Shown here: positions 1 to 8,679 of the stretch, piece by piece
How positions within the stretch are numbered: position 1 is the stretch's first letter
Layout: every line of letters starts with the position of its first letter
Assembly: GCA_947166385.1 (NCBI GenBank)
Contig: CAMVEB010000027.1
Coordinates: 1-49,682 of the forward strand
Reading direction: 5' to 3'
DNA length: 49,682 nt
Origin: an uncultured Clostridia bacterium
GTDB taxonomy: Bacteria > Bacillota > Clostridia > Christensenellales > Aristaeellaceae
Notes under the pieces: model-generated
The model's input: the letters and a program-made list of their open reading frames with translations, nothing else
Databases searched by the model: none
What the model was told of the DNA's origin: nothing
Made by a program: the position numbers and the translations under genes

Positions 1-39
1 ATGTTTTTGTTAGCTTTTAATGTCCTATTTTGTGATTAT

Positions 40-1281
40 TTAATGTCTTTGTACAAGATACTCTTCCTGCTCGGGAGTCAGTTTGTCAATCTGGATACCG
101 AGGAAGCGAAGCTTCCGGTTCGCCACTTCCAGATCCACATCCCTTGGCACATCAATCAGCTTCTCTGTCATCTTCCCCTCATTCTCAACCAGCCACTTCG
201 CGCTCAGCGCCTGGATCGCGAAGCTCATATCCATAATCTCCGCCGGGTGCCCATCCCCGGCTGCCAGGTTCACCAGCCGCCCTTCCGCCAGCACATACAC
301 ATGCTTTCCGTTCGGCAGCGTGTATCCCATGATGTTGTTCCGCATCTCCCGGGCTTCCGTCGCAATCTCCCGCAGCCCCTTCATGTCCACTTCCACGTCA
401 AAGTGCCCGGCGTTGCAGAGGATCGCGCCTTCCTTCATGACCAGGAAATCCTTCTCCGTGATCACCCCGGCGCACCCGGTCACCGTCACGAAGAAATCGC
501 CCACCTTCGCCGCTTCGTTCATCGGCAGCACGGTGAACCCGTCCATATAGGCCTCGATCGCCTTGATCGGGTCAATCTCCGTCACATACACCTGCGCGCC
601 CAGGCCCTTCGCCCGCATCGCGACACCCTTGCCGCACCAGCCGTATCCGGCAACCACGACGTTCTTCCCGGCCACGATCAGGTTTGTCGTCCGGTTGATC
701 CCATCCCACACGGACTGCCCGGTCCCGTACCGGTTGTCGAACAGGTGCTTGCAGTCCGCGTTGTTCACCTTGACCATCGGGAACCGCAGTTTCCCTTCGT
801 TGTTCATTGCGATCAGCCGCACAATCCCGGTCGTCGTCTCCTCGCATCCGCCGATCACGTACGGCAGCTCGTCCTGCAGTTCCGTGTGCAGCATGTGCAC
901 CAGATCCCCGCCGTCATCAATGATGATGTTCGCGTGATGGGATAAGGTCTCCCGGATATGTGCGTTGTATTCCTCTTCCGTGGCGCCGTGCCAAGCAAAC
1001 ACATTCAGCCCGGCTTTGACCAGCGCCGCCGCCACGTCGTCCTGGGTGGACAGCGGATTGGATCCGGTCACGAACATCTCCGCCCCGCCGGCAGCCAGCA
1101 CTTTGCACAGGTAAGCCGTCTTGGCCTCCAGATGGATCGACAGAGCGATCCGCTTCCCCGCAAAAGGTTTGGCTGCGGTAAAGTCCTCCTCCAGGCTACG
1201 CAGCAGCGGGCAGTTCCGTCGTACCCATTCAATTTTGTTTTCCCCGGACGGCGCCAGGTGGATATCCCGAATCATGCTCAT
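40..1281 (-). CDS. ahcY: Adenosylhomocysteinase
   Basis: S-adenosyl-L-homocysteine hydrolase, a cytosolic NAD-dependent enzyme that splits SAH into adenosine and homocysteine in the activated methyl cycle. The 413-residue product has the family signatures: SIHLEAKTAYL near the start, the substrate stretch NNADCKHLFDNRYGTGQS, and the NAD-binding motif VVAGYGWCGKG. It ends in the usual QEEYL..RH tail. I start it at the ATG at 1281 because AAAGGAG lies just upstream and MSMIRDIHLAP is the expected beginning. An in-frame ATG at 1344 would add residues that only translate a dispersed-repeat-like sequence. Length fits the shorter bacterial/archaeal form of the family. It is alone on its transcript, with a promoter about 350 nt upstream. 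Identification is firm. Confidence 0.96.
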   Translation of the reverse strand: MSMIRDIHLAPSGENKIEWVRRNCPLLRSLEEDFTAAKPFAGKRIALSIHLEAKTAYLCKVLAAGGAEMFVTGSNPLSTQDDVAAALVKAGLNVFAWHGATEEEYNAHIRETLSHHANIIIDDGGDLVHMLHTELQDELPYVIGGCEETTTGIVRLIAMNNEGKLRFPMVKVNNADCKHLFDNRYGTGQSVWDGINRTTNLIVAGKNVVVAGYGWCGKGVAMRAKGLGAQVYVTEIDPIKAIEAYMDGFTVLPMNEAAKVGDFFVTVTGCAGVITEKDFLVMKEGAILCNAGHFDVEVDMKGLREIATEAREMRNNIMGYTLPNGKHVYVLAEGRLVNLAAGDGHPAEIMDMSFAIQALSAKWLVENEGKMTEKLIDVPRDVDLEVANRKLRFLGIQIDKLTPEQEEYLVQRH

Positions 1282-1305
1282 TTCCTGTGACTCCTTTCCC
1301 TTTGT

Positions 1306-1331
1306 GTCATCCTGAACATCGTGAAGAATCT
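1306..1331. repeat. REP-like dispersed repeat relic
   Basis: The bases GTCATCCTGAACATCGTGAA and the following GAATCT resemble the widespread intergenic repeat of the form GTCATCCTGAGC...GAAGGATCT found in many bacteria. It lies in the ahcY leader. Only one copy is visible here, so dispersal in this genome is inferred from general knowledge and not shown. Confidence 0.35.
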
Positions 1332-1333
1332 GT

Positions 1334-1420
1334 TTTGAGTGCAAAGAAATTTGAGTGCAATTTTGGTTTTTCCTCTCTGGCCTTGTTCGATTTACGAGTG
1401 CGAAGATTTACGAGTGCGAA
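1334..1420. repeat. Two pairs of short direct repeats in the ahcY leader
   Basis: TTTGAGTGCAA occurs at 1334-1344 and 1350-1360, 16 bp apart. GATTTACGAGTGCGAA occurs as two perfect tandem copies at 1389-1404 and 1405-1420. All four share a GAGTGCRAA core on a 16-bp period. The rest of the 474-bp gap between ahcY and the next gene (1282-1755) holds the ahcY promoter and a GT-rich stretch near 1430-1450. I see no convincing gene in it. Confidence 0.6.
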
Positions 1421-1632
1421 ATCTGTATTGTGTGTTTGTGTGTTTGTGGTGATATGCATTTCTGCAGGAATTCCTGATAAAAACATAGCTTCGCCGTTGC
1501 GGCAGTCATTTTCTTTTTCTGCCCCATTCATGATTCACCTTCTCTTCCACAAGCATTCCACAGCCCGGCAAGTGTCATCGGTGCTGCGGTTTTCTCGCCC
1601 CTGATCCATTGCGCCCGGGTAAGGCACACCTT

Positions 1633-1661
1633 ATCATACCACATAATTCCCTTTTGTGCAA
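1633..1661 (-). promoter_or_regulatory. Sigma-A type promoter for ahcY
   Basis: On the minus strand the -35 box TTGCAC (1656-1661) and the -10 box TATGAT (1633-1638) are separated by 17 bp. Transcription from here gives an ahcY leader of about 340 nt. I looked for SAM or SAH riboswitch cores in that leader and did not recognise one. Confidence 0.6.
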
Positions 1662-1755
1662 CATCTATTTTCTATTTAATGCAACTTTTTGCTGACCATC
1701 AATTTCTGGACAACGCATCATGCTATCGTATTGATCTGAAATCGACTCCGGTTGT

Positions 1756-3333
1756 TCATTCCATCCGGTATTTCTCAATTTTGCAACTATGCTTTCTCTT
1801 TCCTGCCAGGGCGTCTTTATCATAATTGATTCCAACCAACAGGATATCATTGCCATAGCCCTTCAGGCTCTCCGGATACTTCCTGTTTTTGATCTGGTTA
1901 ATCGCCGCATAGGCGCTTTCGTTCCACTTTAGCTCAATGACAAGTACAGGCCAGTCGGAATCACGTTTCGGAAGATAGACAATATCCGCGTACCCGTCCC
2001 CTGACGGCAGCTCTTCAAACTGAAGGTAATGATCACGGTATGTGTAATATGCCAGTTTGATCACGCTGCAGAGGCTGTCTTCCTTGCTGTAATGAAGGGG
2101 AGCTGTCTCTTCCCTGTGGATTTGCTCAATTTGGGAAGCCACCGCTTCCTCCTTCATCTCCAGCGTATCCAGGAACAACTGGTCGCTCTCTTCCAGTCTC
2201 TTGAGCGTGGCTTCATGATCTACTTCCCTGACAGCTTTCTGGAATTCTAGCTTGATCTCTTCATTTGGAATGTGAACAGTCTTTATCTCGGAATTATACG
2301 CTAGGTATCCAAGATGGATCATCAGAGTCAGAACATCGTCCCGACCTTTGAATGTTATCAGGTCATTGGCAAAGCCGATAGTATTTACCTTGACGTCCAC
2401 GCCGCCGATCAGTTCCGCAATCGTTTTTGTCATTCCATTGTAAGGCTTGCTGATATATTCCATCAGACCCTCGGCTGCGGAGGTTTCCGTCCAGTAGGAA
2501 TCAAAGTCGTCATTGTCAATCGCCTGCATGACGGAATTTGGGTTATAAACCGCACCGACGTCTTTAAACTCATATCCGTCGTACCACTGTTTCATCAGGT
2601 CGAAACTGACGTTATGCTGATCGCACAGCTTCCGCACTTCTTGCTCTGTGAATCCTACATATTCGCCATACTGGCGCGGCTTGATCATCGCATATTCTTT
2701 GAAATCCGAAACCGCAGATTGGCCCTTTTGTTTTTTCACCGGGAGAATACCGGTCATATATGCGGCAGCAAAGATCTTCGAGGTTGTTCCGCTGCTTTTG
2801 AATAAAGTACGCAGAAACTCCAGATAACGCTCTGCAATATTCTGATTCTCCCTGATCGGTGCATCCCACTCATCAATAATGATAATGATTTTATTGCCGG
2901 TATGTTCTACCGCATTTATCAATATCGTTGAAAATGCACTGTCTTTTTTCACTTCAGGATAGCATGTCAGCAACTCCTCTGTGACTTTTTGCTTAATGAA
3001 GTCGATAAACGAATCCTTTCCGGCCTCACCCATCAGCTGAGTCATATCCAGATAGATGACATCATATTTCCCGATATGCTTTTCATATGTTGGATCCTGC
3101 GAAATCTTGAATCCGTTGAACAATTCATGGGAATCACAGGTCTTATCGTAATAGGCGCACAGCATCTGAGCCGCATAGGATTTCCCAAATCGACGGGGTC
3201 TGCTGATACAGGTAAGATTCTTTGTTGTTCCGATGGTTCTGTTGAGAAGCCCAATCAGGCCGGTTTTATCAACATAATCACTTTCAACAATTCTTGTAAA
3301 TCCACTGTTTCCCGGATTCAGATACACGCCCAT
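1756..3333 (-). CDS. AAA-ATPase-like / PD-(D/E)XK nuclease fusion protein
   Basis: A 525-residue member of the AAA-ATPase-like plus PD-(D/E)XK_9 family that is abundant in Clostridia and Bacteroidetes. The start YLNPGNSGF, the P-loop-like SRPRRFGKS (residues 44-52) and the acidic IIIIDEWDAPI (about residues 150-160) form the ATPase half. Near the C-terminus, GYADIVYLP followed by PVLVIELKW supplies the D...ExK nuclease-fold residues. Its biological role is unknown; relatives are often multicopy and are suspected of acting in mobile-element or defence biology. GAAAGGAGG sits upstream of the chosen ATG. It is separate from the polysaccharide operon in content, and its upstream neighbour on the same strand is a broken gene. 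Confidence 0.85.
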   Translation of the reverse strand: MGVYLNPGNSGFTRIVESDYVDKTGLIGLLNRTIGTTKNLTCISRPRRFGKSYAAQMLCAYYDKTCDSHELFNGFKISQDPTYEKHIGKYDVIYLDMTQLMGEAGKDSFIDFIKQKVTEELLTCYPEVKKDSAFSTILINAVEHTGNKIIIIIDEWDAPIRENQNIAERYLEFLRTLFKSSGTTSKIFAAAYMTGILPVKKQKGQSAVSDFKEYAMIKPRQYGEYVGFTEQEVRKLCDQHNVSFDLMKQWYDGYEFKDVGAVYNPNSVMQAIDNDDFDSYWTETSAAEGLMEYISKPYNGMTKTIAELIGGVDVKVNTIGFANDLITFKGRDDVLTLMIHLGYLAYNSEIKTVHIPNEEIKLEFQKAVREVDHEATLKRLEESDQLFLDTLEMKEEAVASQIEQIHREETAPLHYSKEDSLCSVIKLAYYTYRDHYLQFEELPSGDGYADIVYLPKRDSDWPVLVIELKWNESAYAAINQIKNRKYPESLKGYGNDILLVGINYDKDALAGKRKHSCKIEKYRME

Positions 3334-3381
3334 TCTGCAGACCTCCTTTCGATATCATTCTCTTCTGATTACATTGCGCCT

Positions 3382-4254
3382 TTATCTGTGGATAATTCCA
3401 AATCCCCACCGGTTGAGCTTCGCTTCCTTTCTGACCATCTTCAGCTCTTCCGCGATGATAGGCACACTGTAATACCCTTCCCACCAGTCGTAACTTCAAA
3501 ATGGTCCAAGGGGATACTCGCCCGTTTCTGTGCTTCTTCGCGCTCTTCCTCCAACATTTCATCCAGATCGAAAGCGCCTTTGCCCTTGAGTGGAAATTTA
3601 GCACCGTCTATTACTCTCGGAAATAAATCTCACTACAAAAGTCTTTGTTCCGTTGCCGTAGATGCTGTGATCGCTCATCTCGAGCCAAGGCCGATCCTTT
3701 GGAAGATCAGATATCTCATAGGGACTGAAGGTAACAACGGTATTATCATCTTTATCCCGGAATATATTAGGATGGTCGATAACGATCCCAAGATGGAATC
3801 TTCTCAGCTTTCTTTCTGCTTCCATTCTATTATCCCAGTCAATATCCCGAATCGATTTCACTTTGAGTTTTCCTTTGTTTTCTCCGCGGGTGATCTCCCT
3901 ATAGGGGATATCAAATTCGTCAAAAAAGAGTTTGGCTTCATATGGATCGTTAACAAGGGCAACTTCTACGAGAGCGCTCGAAGCCTTCTGATCGGCTTCT
4001 TTCTGATGCCGACTTGCACTCCCTGTTCCTTTGTTTTCCTGTTCTCTGATGCTCTCCTTGATCTCTGAAGATGTAATCGCTTCAAAAGTTGCATTCTTCA
4101 AATCGGCCAATGCATGTTCGATTTCCGCCACCGCCTTCTTCAGATAACCGTTTACTTCACCGTTGTCCCCATCCAGGATCAAGCGCTCAATTTCAGCTTT
4201 CTGCAATTTAATCTTTTCTGCTATGGATCCGATATAAATGTAGTCATCGAACAT
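3382..4254 (-). pseudogene. Frame-disrupted gene of unknown function
   Basis: An open frame from the ATG at 4254 runs 218 codons, is rich in charged and helical residues early (MFDDYIYIG; KIKLQKAEIERLI), and stops at 3598. The reading continues in the +1 frame as IDGAKFPLKGKGAFDLDEML and on to HFEVTTGG. It then returns to the original frame near 3480 as EGYYSVPIIAEELKMVRKEA and stops at 3382. The bridged product would be about 290 residues. The protein-like quality of each piece and the good fit at the joins argue for one gene with two compensating frameshifts, either mutations or sequence errors. I do not recognise the family. It lies just upstream of the AAA/PD-(D/E)XK gene on the same strand and may have been co-transcribed with it. 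Confidence 0.6.
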
Positions 4255-4363
4255 GAACCTTTACCTTCTTCGCTTATCATTGTCACAGAAGCCTCTCTCC
4301 CGCAAGACCGCTGCCAAGGCTTTCTTCTGCCGATTCAGGATTAACCATTGAAATCTCGGCAGA

Positions 4364-5563
4364 TCACACGGGCTCAAAGTATGTATCCGGGCGATCCTTG
4401 TTCAGTGTTTCTGACGCCCACATCACCGTAACCAAATCTTCTGTGTCGGACAGGTTGATAATATTATGTGTCCATCCGGGTTTCATCCAGACTCCCTGGA
4501 TATAATCCCCATCAACTTCGTATTCTTCGGTCTCGTTATCTTTCAGGTTCCGCATCTGGATCAGGCCATGGCCTTTCACCACGATGAAAACCTCATTTTT
4601 GCAAAGATGCCAGTGCTGGCCCTTTGTGATCCCAGGTTTGGAAATATTCACGGAAACCTGTCCGCGATCCGGAGTCTTAATCAGCTCTGTGAAGGAACCG
4701 CGGTTGTCCATATTCATCTGATAATCAAAGATTGTCTGTTCTTTTGGCAGGTATGACAAATACATGGCATGCAGCTTTTTCTCGAAGCTGCCATTTACAA
4801 GCTTCGGAACAAAGAAATCCCGCGGGAAATCATGAAACTTGTGCAGCAGTTCCACAATCTCTCCCAGCGTTGCCTGATGCTTTACCGGGCAATGACAATA
4901 CCGGCCATCCGGATCGCTGATGGCTTCCACGCCTTCATAATGGCAGTGATGGGGGTGTCCTTCCATCGCGTCATAGATCTCTTCGCAGATATCGTCAAAG
5001 AATACCATTTCCAGTCGGGTATTCGGATCATTGACAGTGATCGGCTCCCCACGGGCGATACAGTGGCAGAACGTCGCCACAGCGGAATTGTATCGCGGCC
5101 GGATCCATTTCCCCACCATGTTTTCAAAGCGGTACACATAGACGGGTGCGCCGGTGTCCTGCCCATATTGGAACATCAGTTCCTCGCCGGCAAGTTTGGA
5201 TCTTCCGTACTCGCTGTCGCCGAACCTGCCCGCCAGCGTTGCCTGCACCGAGGAAGTGATGAGAATCGGCGACTGGTTTCTGTGCTTTTTCAGGCATTCC
5301 AGCAACGTACTGGTAAACCCAAAGTTCCCCTCCATGAATTCCGATACTTCCTTCGGCCGGTTCACTCCGGCGGCATGCACCACAAAGTCACAGTCCGCGC
5401 AATACCGATCCAGTTCCTCCGCCGTGGATGCGATATCATACTCGTAAATCTCGTTGATCGTCAGTCCCGGTCTCGTTCTGTTTTTCCCATCACGGATCGC
5501 CTTCAGGTTCTCAATCAGATTCCTTCCCAGAGCCCCCGCTGCCCCTGTCACCAATACATTCAT
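4364..5563 (-). CDS. capF: CapF-type bifunctional UDP-sugar reductase/epimerase
   Basis: A 399-residue protein with an N-terminal short-chain dehydrogenase domain and a C-terminal cupin domain, the arrangement of CapF (UDP-2-acetamido-2,6-dideoxy-beta-L-arabino-hexulose reductase). CapF acts in the UDP-N-acetyl-L-fucosamine pathway. Seen: the Rossmann motif TGAAGALGRN, the catalytic YGRSK (Y-x3-K type), and cupin residues GQHWHLCKNEVFIVVKGHG. In known capsule loci CapF works with CapE (4,6-dehydratase/5-epimerase) and CapG (2-epimerase). Neither is recognisable nearby; the only related dehydratase is the membrane-anchored one at 30.6-32.7 kb. It is the last polysaccharide gene on this transcript. 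GGGGGAAG lies upstream of the ATG. Confidence 0.9.
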   Translation of the reverse strand: MNVLVTGAAGALGRNLIENLKAIRDGKNRTRPGLTINEIYEYDIASTAEELDRYCADCDFVVHAAGVNRPKEVSEFMEGNFGFTSTLLECLKKHRNQSPILITSSVQATLAGRFGDSEYGRSKLAGEELMFQYGQDTGAPVYVYRFENMVGKWIRPRYNSAVATFCHCIARGEPITVNDPNTRLEMVFFDDICEEIYDAMEGHPHHCHYEGVEAISDPDGRYCHCPVKHQATLGEIVELLHKFHDFPRDFFVPKLVNGSFEKKLHAMYLSYLPKEQTIFDYQMNMDNRGSFTELIKTPDRGQVSVNISKPGITKGQHWHLCKNEVFIVVKGHGLIQMRNLKDNETEEYEVDGDYIQGVWMKPGWTHNIINLSDTEDLVTVMWASETLNKDRPDTYFEPV

Positions 5564-5704
5564 GCTTCTTCCCCCAAATCATGCTTCCGCAAGATGCGGC
5601 CGTTCTTCCGTCCGGGCCGTGTCTCGGACATAAAACTTATCATCGTTCAACTCCCCGGACATCCGGAGAAATCCGGAAATAACAACTTCAAAACAAGCCA
5701 TCTT

Positions 5705-7711
5705 TTATTCTTCTGGAATTAGATTGATAATATCCTTGATACTCATGCACTTTGCATCACATTCCAATGCCCTATGATTCTCAAGAATGGTCTTCGCCGC
5801 ATCCTGCATGGCAGGGAATCCTGTACGCGTTAACTGATTTGCATAAATGATGATATTGGCGCCCAACGCTTTCCATTCTTCCTCATAAACTGAGTTGAAA
5901 GAAGTTGGAACCAAAACAATCGGAGTGATCTGATCTTTTTCACGGAACTTTTCGATGAACTCCTTAATCTCAGAAGGATCCTTTTTCCGGCTGTGAATCA
6001 TAATGGCATCCGCTCCGGCATCTGTGAAAGCAAATGCACGGGCAAGTGCATCTTCCATCCCTTGCTCGAGAATCAATGATTCAATCCTTGCGCAAATCAT
6101 AAAGTCGCGCGTCTTTTGTGCTTTCTTTCCGGCACGGATTTTTGCGCTGAAATTTTCGATGGAGTCCTGCGTCTGCTTTACTTCTGTGCCAAACAGGCTG
6201 TTCTTCTTCAGGCCGGTTTTATCTTCAATAATCACCATGGAAACGCCCATGCGTTCCAAAGAGCGAACCGTATAGACAAAGTGTTCTGTAAGGCCACCGG
6301 TGTCTCCGTCAAAGATAATAGGCTTTGTCGTAACCTCCATGATATCATCTATGGTGCGGAAACGACTGGTCATATCGACCAGTTCGATATCCGGTTTACC
6401 TTTGGCTGTGCTGTCACATAAAGATGATACCCACATCGCATCAAACTGATGAGTCCCGCCATTTTGATAAACGACTGTCTTTTCAACAATCAACCCGGTT
6501 ATCCCGCTATGCGCTTCTAAGGCAGTCACAAAACCTTTCATTTCCAGTATTTTCTTTAATCGGGCACGACGAATGTCCGGAAGAGACAGCTCTGCCCTTG
6601 CGCGATTCTCCATCTCACGGTATTCAGGATCACATGAATAGGGATATTCTACCAGTTTTCCGCCATAGGATGCGAGAATTGAAACAACTTCATCACGGAC
6701 TGGTTTTTGAAATCCCTTACACCAATCATCGCCGTGGACAACGATATCGGGCTTATACTTTTCCAGGTTTTCCTTATAGGATAAAGTGCTTTGGTCAACG
6801 ACTTTATAGACCCCTGTAATACTTGCAAATAACTTCTTACGTTCCTTTGCTGATACCAGCGGGAATCTTTTGTAACTGGCCACCGCTTCATCTGATAAAA
6901 CACCAATGATCAGCTTACCCAGCTTTTCCGCCTTCTTGATAATCTCAATATGGCCGCCATGAATAATATCCGTAGAGAAAGACATATAAACGCTGCGTGA
7001 CTCAATTTCTTTTAGCTTCAACGAAACCATAGCGAGATCATCCGGATTGTCTATTTCCGCGCAAAGAAGGTTTTTGACATCTAAAGCCCTGATATTGGCT
7101 GCGCCATCCAGTGCATTCAATGCGTTTTCAGCATAAACATTTCGTTTGTCATTTTCACAGAACTCTGCTATTTTATCCAGCCAAAGTTTCCAATCAGAGC
7201 GATTCAGTTTATACAGTGCCTGAGCTGCCATTGCATCTGTAAAGAACTCAATACCCACTTTTTGTACTGTGCCGTCTTTTACGATCGCTTTAAAATCCTT
7301 CTCTGGCAGAGGCAAAGTAGAAGAAACTGTCATACAGGAAGTTGGGGATGATAAAACGAGATCCAATACTTCATTTTCAAAAACCAGATCCCCGTGCATC
7401 AACAGAATATCATCATCAAGATATTCCCTTGCGCAATAAATGCTATATATATAATTCGTCTGATCATATACTGGATTCTTGACAAATGTATAATGGAGAG
7501 GGAGATCAAGACTTTGGCAATAGTTTACAAGAACAGCATCCAAAAGACCCGTCGTAATTACAATTTCTTCTATTCCTGCGTTCCAAAGAAGATTGAGCTG
7601 GCGGGAAAGAATCGTCTCTCTTGGAGAAACCTCTGTCATACACTTAGGGCGTTCTGATGTCAAAACGCCCATCCGAGAACCAAGGCCAGAATTCAAAATT
7701 AACGCTTTCAT
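5705..7711 (-). CDS. Three-domain nucleotidyltransferase / cytidylyltransferase / PEP mutase fusion
   Basis: 668 residues with three recognisable domains. Residues about 1-225 form a sugar-nucleotidyltransferase-like domain (LNSGLGSRMG...RPKCM at the start). Residues about 235-370 form a HxGH-type cytidylyltransferase domain (STDIIHGGHIEII; later HGDDW). Residues about 385-650 form a phosphoenolpyruvate mutase domain with EAHSG and the diagnostic EDKTGLKKNS. PEP mutase makes phosphonopyruvate, the first step to all natural C-P compounds. Nucleotidyl activation of 2-aminoethylphosphonate is known for phosphonate-decorated glycans. No phosphonopyruvate decarboxylase or aminoethylphosphonate transaminase is visible in this window. 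The start ATG overlaps the stop of the preceding GT2 gene by one base and follows GAGAGG. Domain calls are firm; the final product is inferred. Confidence 0.88.
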   Translation of the reverse strand: MKALILNSGLGSRMGVLTSERPKCMTEVSPRETILSRQLNLLWNAGIEEIVITTGLLDAVLVNYCQSLDLPLHYTFVKNPVYDQTNYIYSIYCAREYLDDDILLMHGDLVFENEVLDLVLSSPTSCMTVSSTLPLPEKDFKAIVKDGTVQKVGIEFFTDAMAAQALYKLNRSDWKLWLDKIAEFCENDKRNVYAENALNALDGAANIRALDVKNLLCAEIDNPDDLAMVSLKLKEIESRSVYMSFSTDIIHGGHIEIIKKAEKLGKLIIGVLSDEAVASYKRFPLVSAKERKKLFASITGVYKVVDQSTLSYKENLEKYKPDIVVHGDDWCKGFQKPVRDEVVSILASYGGKLVEYPYSCDPEYREMENRARAELSLPDIRRARLKKILEMKGFVTALEAHSGITGLIVEKTVVYQNGGTHQFDAMWVSSLCDSTAKGKPDIELVDMTSRFRTIDDIMEVTTKPIIFDGDTGGLTEHFVYTVRSLERMGVSMVIIEDKTGLKKNSLFGTEVKQTQDSIENFSAKIRAGKKAQKTRDFMICARIESLILEQGMEDALARAFAFTDAGADAIMIHSRKKDPSEIKEFIEKFREKDQITPIVLVPTSFNSVYEEEWKALGANIIIYANQLTRTGFPAMQDAAKTILENHRALECDAKCMSIKDIINLIPEE

Positions 7712-8679
7712 CAAATAATACCTCTCGTCCGACGAATGATTTTTATTATAACGGAATAAAGACCAGAATATAACAGAAGAAGTTTAATACTATTTTTCCC
7801 ATTTATCCTAAAATGCTCCGTCTTTAGTATCTCTTTTAACGTTTTTCTGTAATTGTTTTCTATGCATATTTCTATCCTTCTATTCCAGAAAATATTGAGT
7901 GTTTTTTTCTCAACAAATGATTGGTATTCCTTATAAATCCTTTTTTCAGATTCAAGTGTCTTTCTGAATCTTTTTTCTTCTTGCTCTCCTTTCTTAACAT
8001 GACTACTTGACGAGTCATGTATCCTATATGCAACAATAGGAGAAGAAACATATCCAATAATACCATCGCATTTACTTATTCTTAACCAATACTCCCAATC
8101 TTCAAATGCCAAATCCTCTCGAAAAAGACCATACTGCGTTATAGTATCAATCCGCATCATAACAGTTGGAGCAGCAATATAATCATTTGTCAACAATTCT
8201 TTAACTAAACATGCCCCGTATTTGGGAGTCATTGAATAAAACAATGTCTCATCACCTTTTATTGTTAAAGGGTAATGATTATTTCCCCCAATAATGATAC
8301 TATTCCCAAATACAATAGTCGCTTCTTTATGTTGTTCTAAATATTCAACAGCAATCTCTATCCCATTATCCAAAATAATATCATCTGCAGCAATGAGTTT
8401 TATATATTCACCTTTTGCCTTTTTAATTAATGAATTGTAATTTCGGGGTATTCCCAAATTCTGATGATTCTTAACCGATTCGCATCGATTAAACTGTTCC
8501 CCATATTTTCCTACCCATTCTTGTGCAATATTGTAAGTATTATCTATTGAGCAATCATCTGCTATTAATAATTCTATATTTCTATATGTCTGATGACGAA
8601 TACTTTCCAAACAATCTATGATATACTTTTCTTGGTTATATGAGGCTACCAATATTGATACTAATTTTTCATTATTCAC
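7711..8679 (-). CDS. Family 2 glycosyltransferase
   Basis: A 322-residue GT-A fold inverting glycosyltransferase that would add one sugar to the lipid-linked repeat unit on the cytoplasmic face. The N-terminus VSILVASYNQEKYI, the nucleotide-binding LLIADDCS and the metal-binding region IKLIAADDI are typical GT2 features. A later ED-type segment (REDLAFEDWEYWLRI) fits the catalytic base region. The C-terminal ~90 residues are basic and amphipathic, as expected for membrane association. It overlaps both neighbours by a few bases (ATGA on its 5' side), so translation is likely coupled. The gene is markedly AT-rich. Donor and acceptor sugars cannot be read from the sequence. Confidence 0.9.
   Translation of the reverse strand: MNNEKLVSILVASYNQEKYIIDCLESIRHQTYRNIELLIADDCSIDNTYNIAQEWVGKYGEQFNRCESVKNHQNLGIPRNYNSLIKKAKGEYIKLIAADDIILDNGIEIAVEYLEQHKEATIVFGNSIIIGGNNHYPLTIKGDETLFYSMTPKYGACLVKELLTNDYIAAPTVMMRIDTITQYGLFREDLAFEDWEYWLRISKCDGIIGYVSSPIVAYRIHDSSSSHVKKGEQEEKRFRKTLESEKRIYKEYQSFVEKKTLNIFWNRRIEICIENNYRKTLKEILKTEHFRINGKNSIKLLLLYSGLYSVIIKIIRRTRGII

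Noticed and set aside
1..945. Long plus-strand reading frame opposite ahcY
   Set aside because: It is the antisense shadow of a firmly identified gene, with His/Arg/Pro-rich translation and no ribosome binding site or family resemblance.
1307..1531. 74-codon minus-strand frame in the ahcY leader with GAAGGTG before its ATG
   Set aside because: The translation is low-complexity and runs through the short repeats and the REP-like sequence; it has no recognisable protein features.
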